A DNA stretch of 64,000 nt from Rhabditoides inermis. Taxonomy: Eukaryota; Nematoda; Chromadorea; Rhabditida; Rhabditidae. Every line of letters begins with the position of its first letter. Positions within the stretch are counted from its first letter, which is position 1. The notes beneath the pieces are model-generated. The model ran no database searches. It had not been told where the DNA came from and saw nothing but the letters and a program-made list of their open reading frames with translations. The stretch is taken from NCBI GenBank assembly GCA_963966185.1, contig CAWZYM010000047.1:321501-385500 (forward strand), written 5' to 3'. This document shows, one piece after another, positions 27,632 to 46,843 of the stretch. Made by a program: the position numbers and the translations under genes.

Positions 27632-28436
27632 TGCTGTGAGCGAATAGCTGACCAGTTTGATGGCGACATCGACCTTGCCCGCCTTGGTGGCCAGCCGACC
27701 AGAGTATACCTCACCGAACGCGCCCTCTCCTAACTATGAAAGTGATGTCAAGATGACGTCATACCAATGACGACTTCATATGTCATATCCCCACCTTCTT
27801 GACGAGCTCAATTTCATCGTGCTGCAACTCCCAGTACTGACGAGTGACCGGCGAACGGAGGATAGACTCGGCATTCTGCAACACACACAATTCAATTCAT
27901 CTTCAGCAGCACTTTCGCCGTAGTCAACTCTCTTCAAAAGCCGATGATACATGGGATTTGAAACGAGATCGATACGTGTCGTTTGGTTCCGATTGTGTGC
28001 CGACCTGTTGTGTGACAGGTAGCCCCCTCTTGAAGAAGTGCTCGACTAGCTGCGGCACTGTGTCGAACGCGAACCGATCCACGCAGAACTTGTCCTTGAT
28101 CCGTCCAATCACCACGTGACGGATCTGAGGAACGATAGATCAGCCATACGGTATATACAGTGATATTGCATACTGTAATCTACCGTACCCCTTGTTCCTC
28201 CTGTGTTTCGTCGCAGCAGACGGAGAGGACTAGCTGGCGAGGCTGACCTGACTGAGGCTCAGTCACCCGTACCAGGAAGTCGCCACGACAACGGAGGAGC
28301 GACTGGGGTGAGGAATCCCTCTCTTTCTTTTTCTCTACCTCCCTCCTTCTCCCTCTCTCTCTACCTTCAGATCCTCCCGTGGCAGGAGTCCGTGGTACCA
28401 CAGCTCTCCTGCCACTGCTTTCTCGATTGATTCCAT
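24789..28436 (-). CDS. SH2-domain tyrosine kinase, Fer-like group
   Basis: Non-receptor tyrosine kinase with SH2 then kinase domain and no F-BAR region, the layout of the expanded nematode Fer-like kinases. Twelve exons, about 470 residues: 28365-28436, 28189-28302, 28005-28124, 27795-27875, 27653-27733, 27434-27577, 27302-27379, 27163-27249, 25426-25567, 25231-25378, 25065-25188, 24789-25010. SH2 marks are LWYHGLLPRED and GDFLVRVTEP. Kinase marks are glycine loop LGEGAFGEVYSG, VAIK lysine, helix-C glutamate in MCEARLMRR, catalytic HRDIAARN, DFG in KISDFGL, and PIRWLAPET, so it should be active. A basic tail (RRRVNRRKKEKER) ends the protein. The start follows an acceptor 12 nt upstream. The intron after HRDIAARNCLYGGGQ uses a GC donor and is filled by a minisatellite. 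Confidence 0.9.
25600..27180 (-). repeat. 61-bp minisatellite, 26 units, carrying the host gene's splice donor
   Basis: Tandem repeat of 61 bp (two units of 60) that fills the 1,595-bp intron between kinase exons 27163-27249 and 25426-25567. Each unit, read on the - strand, contains CTCTATGGAGGAGGACAG followed by GCAAGT, which is the end of the upstream exon plus its GC-type 5' splice site. The unit next to the exon is the genuine junction. Donor-like copies recur at about 25638, 25699, 25760 and so on to 27161. Units fall into subtypes (GTTGAGGGATGAAG, GTTGAGGGATAAAG, GGAGAGGGATGAAG). Since 61 is not a multiple of 3 and the unit has no stop in any - frame, all three frames stay open through the array. 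Confidence 0.97.
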
Positions 28437-29200
28437 GTGAACAGGGTGCTGCCACCCAGGCTGGGTGGATGGATGACGAATGGCAGCATCGCTATTATGC
28501 GAGGCGAGTCACTGAAAAATGGATCTAGACAACGTCGTCGATATTATATGATAAATTCAATAAAAATGTGCATTCGAAACATTTGTGAATTTTACGAAGA
28601 AATGAAGAAAAAGACCGATGAGCCGACGCGGATTTTGGTTTTCGCTGACAAGCGTTGTTTACACACTCTCCTGGTCGATAAATGCGCGCGGGAAAACATC
28701 GCCGCGCCCATTTTTCGTGTGTTTTGTGTTTTGTTGTTGTTGAAGTTGTTGTTGTTTATAAATTGATCATGTATGCTAAAGTCCTCTCCAAATCTCCAGG
28801 AGCACAATTTGTGCGCAAGCATGTTGTATACGTTGTGACAATTAATTTACGGGATCAGTATCATGTTTAATGAGTAGGGCATAGATCAAGGATTGCTTTC
28901 GTATATTTCAAATTGCTCTGCTTGCGCGCGACCGGTGCATAACCGCCATGACGCGCGAATGGTGCGATGAAATTTGAACTGGAGAATTGGCGGGAACTTT
29001 ATATAATGGTGTTCGGTGTCATATAATGGTGCGGGTGGTCCGAGAAGGTGCGGGAGTCGCGGCGACGCTGCTCAGTCAGGTCGACAAGTTCGGCTTCCCT
29101 CGGGAGGTCTCCTAGTTCAGCATAATGAAGACGAGGTCAGTTATTGCTTTGTTTCATAATCGTATTTTAACGTGTACGCTTCGTTGTAGTCGATATACAC
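28437..29200. other. Divergent intergenic region, kinase / SET gene
   Basis: About 760 bp between the kinase start and the first likely SET-gene exon. AT-rich with no splice-consistent exon; probable shared promoter region. An ATG at 29144 precedes a GTCAGT donor-like site and could be an alternative first exon of the SET gene, but its frame does not join cleanly. Confidence 0.45.
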
Positions 29201-29230
29201 TTGTGTTGTGTGCAGGTGGTGCGTCGCGGG

Positions 29231-30053
29231 ATGCGTGCCGCAGTGACCGCGGCTCGCCTGCCCACTGCTAGCCCATCCACTCGAGAGATCAACCAGATGC
29301 GGCACAGAATAGCCAACCACGGCCTCTTTCCTCAGTCGTCATCACCTGACAGGTTGTTCACACTACACAATCATTCCGAGTTCACGCGTGTGTTTAGTGG
29401 ACCGTGTCTACCGGCGGCTTGGAGGAGACGCAGGTGCGTGTGTTGTCAGACGTGGGTGCCCCCTTCCCCGCCTGGTGGGGTTATCAAGTCACCTTGAATC
29501 ACATTATTAAGTGATGTGCTGGATAACACTGGAATGTTGTTGTGTACATTTCTAATTTCCGGGACCTCTCCGGCGGCTTGGAGGAGACGCAGGTGCGTGT
29601 GTTGTCAGACGTGGGTCCGTCCGACCCGCCCGTGCCCTTCAAGTACTCGACGAGCAACGAGTGCGCCCTGCCCCGCCCTACCACACACGTGTGTTGTTCG
29701 TGTTGTGTGTTGTTTACTTGTTGTTTCCAGTCGGTGTTAGTGTCGTGTAGCTGCGCCCCGGGCACGTGTGGGGAGGAGAGCGCATGCGCCTGTCGGCGAA
29801 GCAATTACAATAAGAACGAGCTCAAGGTATATTCTCTGAAAGGCTACAACAACTTTTGATGTAATGGAAACATACAATTATGAAGTGTGTGTGTGTGTGT
29901 GTTTGTGTGTTTGTAGACAGTGGGCGGGGAGCGGCGGCTAAGACCGGACGACAACTCGCTGTGTGTGGTGTGCGGGCCGGAGTGCGGCTGCGAGGCCCAC
30001 TGCCACAACTCACTCCCACACACATCACTCAAGGCGTGGGTCGCGCCCATCTC

Positions 30054-30084
<31 letters not shown>

Positions 30085-32278
30085 CTTTCTCTCTCCTCTC
30101 TCCTCTCAATTTCAATCTCTATATCTCTGTCTCTCTTTGTCTCAATCACGAATACTATTACATGGCCATGCCTCCACCACATGAAAAATTTTTCTTTTCT
30201 TTTTAGTAGTGAGTGATCGAAAGGGTGTGAACCAGTGAGTTCTGCTTTCTTTTTTAGAGTGGAAGTGTTCACGCGAGACCGGCAGGTGGGTTACGGGCTG
30301 CGCTCGCTGGATTTGCTCGATCAGGGTCCGTCTCCATACACAGTTTTTCAATCAATGGCTATGTTGTGATTGCAGGCACGGTTGTGTGCGAGATGACTGG
30401 CCGAATTCTGTCGGAGACCCAACTCAACCGGCTGTCGAGAGCAGATCCAAGTGAATGCTTGTGATTTCTCTTTTTTATTACCAGCCTCAAGAATAAGTAG
30501 TGGACCGTTGCAATTTGAGGTGTTGCATTGGATTTATGCCAATCAGAAATCAATGTCCGCGTCGTTGTGGATTTTGAATTTTCACTCGTTCAGGCCACGC
30601 AGACTACGCATACTGTGTCGCCGATGAGAACACTGTCATGTTCCCCGGATATGATAGACAAAGGGTATGCTTCACCTACTGGCAGTGTATAATTAAAGTA
30701 TTGATTGATTGATTGATTTGCATGACTCGCGAGTGTACATCAATCCATACATGGTGGGAAACGTGGGCCGGTTCGTGAGTCACGGCTGCTGGCCGAACAC
30801 GGTCATGGTCATGTGAGTGGGGGACGGAGTGGAGCAAACAAACAATCAGGGCAATCATTTTCAATAAGACAGAAGCCTCGACCCTTTAATCTGTAGAATT
30901 CGGAAGTAAACAAACAGAGAGATTGTGATGGGGGAGATGCCTTGCAGCACTGCCTCCAACACGCTCTCCCCCTCGCACGTTCGCGTATTCCTAGTGGCCG
31001 CCTCGCTGGTGCAAGTCGGTGTGGAGGTGCGTTGTTGTTGTTGTTGTTGTTGTTGTTTACATGTCCTGTCCAGCTCACTCTGGACTACGGCGATGCCCAC
31101 CCTGCCGTTCGCGTCTGCCGCTGTCTGTTTCCATTCTGCAAGCGGGGCCACTACGGCAGGGGACAGTCCCATCTCAAACCCCCTCAGGTGTGATTAATTA
31201 TTGATTGAAATATCGACGTGTTTGAGATGCTGGCACTGGCTGTGGAGGTGTCGATGCGTGAGCGGGCGAGAGTGCGCAGACAGTACAGGGAGGAGGAGAC
31301 AAGGATGGAGAAGGAGGAGAAGGAGAAGGAGGAGCAGAAGAGGCTGAGGAGGTGGGAGACATCTATAACCAATCCATGCACTCACTACTCAAGATCACTG
31401 GTTTGGAATATTAGTATGTTGTGCTACGGGTAACACCGCGATAGGTGTAACTAATATTAGTGCACGATATATAATTTATCATGTTGAGTCGCCGGCTGTT
31501 GATTGTGCCTGCGGGCAGCGGTGATGAGGTCGAGACAGAGAAAGCTGTGACAAGGGAACGCGGGTGAGTGGGAGAGATGCGAGGAGCAGACACTATCGTG
31601 AAGGATTAATGGATTTGTGTTTCTTTTTAGGAAGCCAGTGTACTCGTCATCGTCGACTGCTGGAGTGGGAGTGAAGAGAGGCCGCGGCCGCCCCCGCAAG
31701 AACCCGCTGCCTCGGATGGATGGATCGAGTGGGCAGAGGGGGACAGTCACCGACGCTGCTGAGTCTGAGAGGTGGGTGGGTGTTTGGATACGATTGAAAA
31801 GATTAGAGATGCTTGAATAGACGTCGTTACAATATGTTGGCAGTGTGGTGGAGGCTGTCTACCGCGACAGGCTGCGCTCGGCTGCGAACCACGACCACGA
31901 CAGGGTGTCTGAGAAGCGGGAGAAGGAGGTGGAGCAGAGCACGCGCACCGAGGACACGGAGTCAGTGCACATGCACTCACCACAACCATTCCGTCTCGTG
32001 CGCACTATACGCATTCAACAGACATCTTCAGGCAGGAGAAGACTATTGTGGAGGCAGTGAGGCGTCTGCTGGGTGCGAGGGCGACTTCGCCGAGTAGTGA
32101 GACTCGCGGCAAGCGCGGCAGAGGGCGAGTGGGCGGGATGTGGTGCTCTGACACTTCTAGACGTAGTCCACTGTGTTTCAGCCGTCCTCGCAAGGACTCC
32201 GGCAAGCGAATCTGCCCCGTATATTATAGGAGGGTGTGCGGTGGTGGGTCGTGTACGAATGAATTACAGATTGTGTAG
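29231..32278 (+). CDS. Pre-SET/SET/post-SET lysine methyltransferase with AT-hooks
   Basis: Putative histone H3K9-type methyltransferase of the SUV39/SETDB class, nuclear. Seen in order: a pre-SET zinc region (RVLSDVGPSDPPVPFKYS, then VSCSCAPGTCG, SACACRRSN, CGPECGCEAHC); SET core (VEVFTRDRQVGYGLRSLD, DYAYCVADEN, NVGRFVSHGCWPN, ELTLDYGD); a post-SET cysteine set (VCRCLFPFC); a Lys/Glu coiled region; AT-hook KRGRGRPRKN near 31685; and a second hook RGRGRPRKD whose two halves flank the last intron. The SET motif is HGC where HSC is usual. Problems: a 47-bp exonic duplication (29411 and 29569) and two junctions (near 29525 and 30722) where the reading frame demands an acceptor but no AG is present. 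The 5' exon (29216-29352) could not be joined in frame. Real family member, but possibly decaying or mis-assembled. Confidence 0.7.
29411..29616 (+). repeat. 47-bp direct duplication in pre-SET exon
   Basis: An identical block beginning CCGGCGGCTTGGAGGAGACG occurs at about 29411-29457 and again at about 29569-29615. The second copy is in frame with the pre-SET domain; the first runs into a stop at about 29508. Confidence 0.85.
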
Positions 32279-32778
32279 TGTGTTTCTCAGTTTTCTTTGT
32301 TGATTACAGCTATGCCAGCGCCAGTTATCAGTGTTTAGAGTTTACGTTTATTTACAGTAGAAGGGTGGATTGTTTTGATGTTGATTGTTATTTTTGTTTG
32401 TGTAGCGTTTATCATTCTTTGTTACTTGTTTCCTTATGCATATTCGGTGTGTTCATTCATAGTTGTTTACTGAGAAATTATACTCGAACTCGATTATACA
32501 ATAACAATTTATTACACGTTTCAATTGATTTGACACAAACATTGTGTTATATGTACAGAATAGACAGACGGCAACAAAGGGGCAAGAGTTAAAGCAGTTA
32601 TTGTGAGTGAAGAGGCAACAAAAAGACCTAAAACCTATAATCTACGAACAGTGAAGTCAGTTCTTGACAGAATGTTTTGACTTTACCATTACGTCCTAAA
32701 TGAAGCGATAGCCAGAAGTGAATGAGGTGGCTATGAGGTGGCAGACCCGTGTGCAGTACCCGTGTGCGCGTCGCTTGC

Positions 32779-37202
<4,424 letters not shown>

Positions 37203-38335
37203 AGCATAAAGAAGGAATCTGAAAAGTAAACAACAACAGTGTGTAAACAAGGAACAACAACAAGAAGAAAGTGAAAAAAGAAAAACTAAGAAAGCGCGAT
37301 ATCCCGCTAAAAGAATGTATGGCGAGCTGGAATAAAAGGGGGCGGGGCGCGAGGAAAGAGAAGAGAGGAGGCGAGAAGAAAACGAGAAAGTAAAAAGACA
37401 CAATCACTCATACTGACCATCGCCTCTCTTCACAGGGCAAACCAATTAGACTGTACTAGTACGTACAGCGTTCTTCTGCCACTATTGTACTACGCAGTAA
37501 TGAATCAGCCTGGTTGAATTGATGAAAAATAGCGTGGCGCGTTATGCAAAGGAAGGAGGGAAGGAGAGAATGGGCGACAATTGAGCGATTAGAGGAGTGG
37601 TTGTGCTTGTGATGGTGAGTGAATGGGGGAGGGGCGCGGCGCGCGATCCCCCGGCATGCCTCCAGGATAGATCGGCACACCAGAACACACGACACTCCCT
37701 CCAACCAACAGCCACACACCTCCTTTTGATTGACACAAGTGCATTGTAGCAGGAAGGACTTATGAGTGTATGCGCACACGGAAAGAGAGATGAAAGGACC
37801 TGCCCTGAGAACAAGACACTCGAGTGCCCCTTTCCTCTCAAAGGACCAGGTGCGAGGGATTAGCATACATTAGACACATTCCCCAACACAGTACAATCAC
37901 CGCGCCACAATGCCCACCAATAAAGCGAAGCGCAACGACAATAACCTGGGAAAGTCATATAATGCATCTCTCTCTCTCACTGTCCTCTCGATCAATGAGG
38001 CGGCGAGATCAAAGCGCGCTGCCACCGCCGCTATCACCGCCGCTATCAGCTTATCGTCAGAGTTGTAAAAGGGGGGATGGCGGGGACAGGACACGCGCAT
38101 AACATGCAAATGTGCGTCGCTCTCCCGACTCGACTCTGTCTCACTCACTCCATCCTCCATCGTAAATAACGCCAATTTCATGTCGATTGGGAGACCTTGG
38201 AATCGCCGGGCCGGGAAAATAAATCAGGCACATTCAACGAGCCACGGGATACATTCAGAAACACCACCGCGGATTAGCAATTTATGGGTATAGAATGAAG
38301 GACAATGCCATAAAGCATAGGTAGATGACATGACA

Positions 38336-38387
<52 letters not shown>

Positions 38388-38957
38388 CATTCGATCGTCA
38401 GTGCTTTTGTTTACGTAGATTGTCGGATTAACGACGCGAGATAGTATGCGTATGCGAGAGGGCGCAGACGTCAGACACGACGCATCGTGCGCACACCTGA
38501 TCATCTGTTTATATGCAAATTGATCGCGGCAATGTGCGTCAATTGATATCACTCCCTCCCTCCCTCCCTCCCTCACTCTCAACGGCCAGGAGTATCAATA
38601 GCCAGACGCCACTCATCCCACACTCACACATCAAACCAATCGCACGATAACATATATTTATATAACTGTAAAAAACAAACTCCACAACAAAACTATCGCA
38701 ACAAGGAAATTGGCAGGGGAACTACTCCTCTCGGATAATTGTGTGGATGGTGAAGAGAAGACGAGAGAAACCACGGCAGCGACAACAACAACAAGAATCA
38801 AGCAGACAAGGAGAGAGTGGGCGAATAGATCCTCAACTGTCTATAACAAGTATAAGAGTAGCACTACAATCTCAAACGACAACAACACCCTGCCACAGGG
38901 ACGAGTGTGAGCGGGTGAAATGTGGGAGTGAAACCCACAGGGAGGAAGTCTAGCAAT
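37203..38957. other. Intergenic region upstream of the RING ligase
   Basis: About 1.75 kb between the RING-ligase start and the PRMT7 stop, both on the - strand. No spliced gene was recognised. A 52-codon + strand frame at 37911-38069 (starting MPTNKAKRNDNNLG) has reasonable composition but no family, no splice context and no clear promoter. (GA)n lies at 38339-38385 and a CCCT tract at 38550-38575. Confidence 0.5.
37911..38069 (+). CDS. Possible small ORF, unknown
   Basis: A 52-residue frame beginning MPTNKAKRNDNN with an alanine/threonine-rich C-terminal half. No homolog is recognised, and it may be chance. Listed only because it is the best frame in a 1.7-kb gap. Confidence 0.15.
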
Positions 38958-43510
<4,553 letters not shown>

Positions 43511-43879
43511 TCACCTGCAACACCTCACTATTCCTGTCCTCTCTCTCTCTCTCTCTCTCTATCTCTATCTCTATCTCTATCTCCCTATTTCCCAATATCG
43601 CTCGTTCACTGACCTCGCAGGTATTTTCACATCGAAAAAAAAACGATATTCACAATGAGAACAATCAAACAGCCACGTAAAACAATGTGTTCATCAACTT
43701 TGTACAAATTACGAAATCTCGAGAGATTAGAACAAATCTGATATGCAACTAGGAAATAAATAAAAAATACATTATGAAAGATCATTGAGAGCGGAGACGG
43801 AGACGAGTTGCTAAAACCATTCCAAGACAATAAATTATGATGAAAAAAGACAATAAATTATGATGAGTAAATGCACATG

Positions 43880-46050
43880 CTAAGCCGTTGATGAGCCTTC
43901 CACGACAGGATCTGAAGAGATCTCATCAATCTTCACTCCCTTCTCCACTGCTCCTTCTTCTCCCTCCTTCTCCTTCATGTTCAACTGCAGCTGGTCTAGC
44001 GAGATGCCGCCTGGAACAATGACTATGACGTCATCTCGCCATATATGCAAATTCCCCCACCTTCTTCAGGCGCATGTTCATACTCCGCCTCCTCGGCCCA
44101 CTCCCGGAACTTGTTGCAAAACGTTTTGTGCACCGGCCAGTCAAACTTCTGACAGAGCTGCGAGCAGTATGACAACTGAAACGCACGACTGAATATAGAG
44201 AAGGTGAGGTGAGATGGGGGGGGGGGTGACGGGAGACAGCGTACCTTGCACTTGGGGCACCTCTTGGCCGCATTCGGCACTCCACACACGGCGCAGAAGT
44301 GAGAGACTGCGAGGATGCGCTGGCCGAACAATGCCTGTACCACGTAGTCATACGCAGAAGGGCGAGTAGAAGGACACGACTTGGACAACGCCTGAAAACA
44401 AATACATCACATCATACTCTCTCATTTTCATTTTGTATTCCCCTAATCATGTATACCTGTCTTATTTTACTTTCTTCCCCTCCTACCTTGCTCAGCGTCT
44501 CGTGGAGCAGCGACTGCTTGTAGGGGAAAGCGTGCACTGCGGTGCGAAGCATAGCTTCCAATACAGGGCGGTTCTGGAACATCGAGAATAGAGAGAGAAG
44601 AGAGAGAAGAAGAGAGAGGGGGAGGGGGAGACGAGAGGGAGACGAGACGAGTTGAGACGGCATTGCGTACCTGTTGTCCGTCGACCATTTGTACGAGTGA
44701 CCTGGCGAGTAGTGTGAGTGACTCGTTGGCAGTCTTCTCTGGCCGCGCGTCCCACGCCTTTCCACACTCTCGCCACACAAACAGTACCAGCCACAGTTTC
44801 AGAGACATCACCTCAACAACACACAGTACAATGTACACATTAATGAGAACATTTGTCCGGAATCAGTATACATTAAAGTTTTTGGTGAAAAAGAGTTGAA
44901 AACACAATATCAGAGAACAGAGTATTGGAAGGATAATGAAAAGAAGAAGTACCTCGTTGCCCTGCTTGCATCGCAGCTGCTTCTCGAATATCCGATCCAG
45001 CACGTACCCCACCTTCTTACGGTACTCCATCGCATGCTCGTATGCTATGATCTTGAAGATCAGAGACACCGGATGGATCTGCAATCATAGCACATCGTGG
45101 CAACACGATTACAGACTTGCTTCGTCCGGAATGTAGCCGCACTCATCGGCACTCAATCATCACAAATCAGAACAAATTGAAAATCGTTAATGTATTATCT
45201 TGTATCAGTAGTTGTAAGTGTAAGGACACTCACTTGATGAGTGCTGGCCAGTGAGTGGATGAAGTGGGTGAGGTGGTCGGGGAAGCGCTCCTCACTCTCG
45301 GAACCCTGCAGGGAGAAGGCGGTCAGAGGAGAGGGGGGAGTCACCTTTGGATGGAGAAAAGCGTCGATCTGCGACGGTCCCACGTGGTTGTTGATGATAG
45401 AGACACACTCGTGCTGGCCTGAAGCTTTTTCAGATCAAACTGTGATCGATGTGTTTGTCAGATAGAGAAATACCAGGAGTTTCAGGAAAAAAAACATTCT
45501 CCCTCACCGACAAAGGCGGCCATCTCACAGGCGCTCTTGCCGATCGAGTTGGTGGGGTACGAGTGTGCCCCTGCGTCCAGAAGAACACAACACAATTCCG
45601 GCTTGCCTGCAACACAACACATCATCCAAACAACATCGACCGTGCCAACGACATCAACAACAAGTCACCCGCGAGTGCAGCGAACATGAGCGCAGTGTAT
45701 CCGTGTTTGTGCTTCTTCTCATTCACGTCCGCGCCGTGACGCAGGCAGGCAGACGTCACTTCCTGGAGAAGTGGGTAATCATACGGAAACTCCTATCCCA
45801 CACTCACCATGTTTCCCTTGTACGCAGCCTGTGAGAGAGGAGACATTCCATCGCTGTCATGACAGTGCACGCTCACACCCGCATCCAACAGGCGGATCGC
45901 TTCGGCCGAGTCGCCTACAACAACACAACCTACGTATTCCTCCTCGGCACGGAAAGATTACGGCAACACGATAGACATGCGAAAGATACCTGTCTCAATC
46001 GCCTTGAACAGTTTCGTCTCATCGACTGTGAGCGGCGCGGGCTCGGGCAT
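43880..46050 (-). CDS. ankmy2: Ankyrin repeat and MYND zinc-finger protein (ANKMY2)
   Basis: Adaptor with N-terminal ankyrin repeats and a C-terminal MYND finger; the vertebrate homolog ANKMY2 works in ciliary/Hedgehog signalling. About 12 exons, roughly 440 residues, starting MPEPAPLTVDETKLFKAIET at 46050. Ankyrin units read DSDGMSPLSQAAYKGNM, HGADVNEKKHKYGYTALMFAA and LLDAGAHSYPTNSIGKSACEMAA. A conserved middle follows (HPVSLIFKIIAYEHAMEYR, DRIFEKQLRCKQGNE). The MYND finger is FCAVCGVPNAAKRCPKCK ... YCSQLCQKFDWPVHKTFC, with all seven Cys and the His present. The tail is acidic and ends VVEGSSTA. The ATG follows an acceptor TTGCAG by 4 nt. It lies 370 bp upstream of PRMT7 on the same strand. 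Confidence 0.92.
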
Positions 46051-46843
46051 AGGGCTGCAATGGATAAAACGTATGCATGAGTGCTGTGCATTTAGTCTAT
46101 CAAGGCAAGTCAAACGTCGGAAAATAAGCGACACGTTGTGAGAAAGAAGATGAGCCTCAGCGGGGGTTGACCAACTATGTAGCTAAAGAGAGAAGGAATG
46201 AGAATGAAAGAAGGTGGAAATGTGTGACCATGACCATTTAGAGGCGAGACGAACGCACACGCAATAGTGCGGGAATGGGATATGAGAAGAAGGCAGGGGG
46301 TGGTAATGGAGGGATGACATCCATAACTCCCCGATAGTTGTCGCGGCAACCGAATACGATCGCGTGTAGAGAGAGGATGGAATGCATGAGAGGACATCAT
46401 GCAAATTAGAGCGTTCCCGAGACGGAGCAGATGCCGAGGGTGCAAATGGAAGGTAAGTTGCGTATATTAATAAATATATATAAACAAAAAGTCAGACATA
46501 AACAAAAGATGAAACGTACTTAACTTGAAACAAAGTTTCAGTTGTCAAGCACACATCACCAACCTATCACACAAACTGAAGCATTCACTTTTTCGTAGAA
46601 ACGGAAATAATATTATTGTTTCGGTAGCACGAACATAAACAACAAATTACAAAAATATAAAGACAAAAATGCAAAATGTAAGAAAACATTTAATTGTCAC
46701 GTTGAACCATTTAGAAAATAGTTGCTCTTTTGTCATAGATTACGGTAGCTTTTCTTATTCGATATTTTGTTGTTTTTTGTTCTGTGTTGTTTATTATGGT
46801 GTACAATCGATTTACAGTGTTTTATTTCAGGGTTGATAGCAGG
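46051..46843. promoter_or_regulatory. Divergent intergenic region, ankmy2 / vps36
   Basis: About 790 bp, strongly AT-rich from 46450 onward, separating divergent start codons. No coding exon is supported; likely contains both promoters. Confidence 0.5.

Noticed and set aside
28592..28822. Small protein frame between kinase and SET gene
   Set aside because: Asn-rich by AT bias, no splice context, sits in a presumed promoter.
29231..32278. SETDB1/MET-2 ortholog with bifurcated SET
   Set aside because: No long insertion splits the SET domain and no MBD or tudor segment was seen; kept as a generic pre-SET/SET/post-SET protein.
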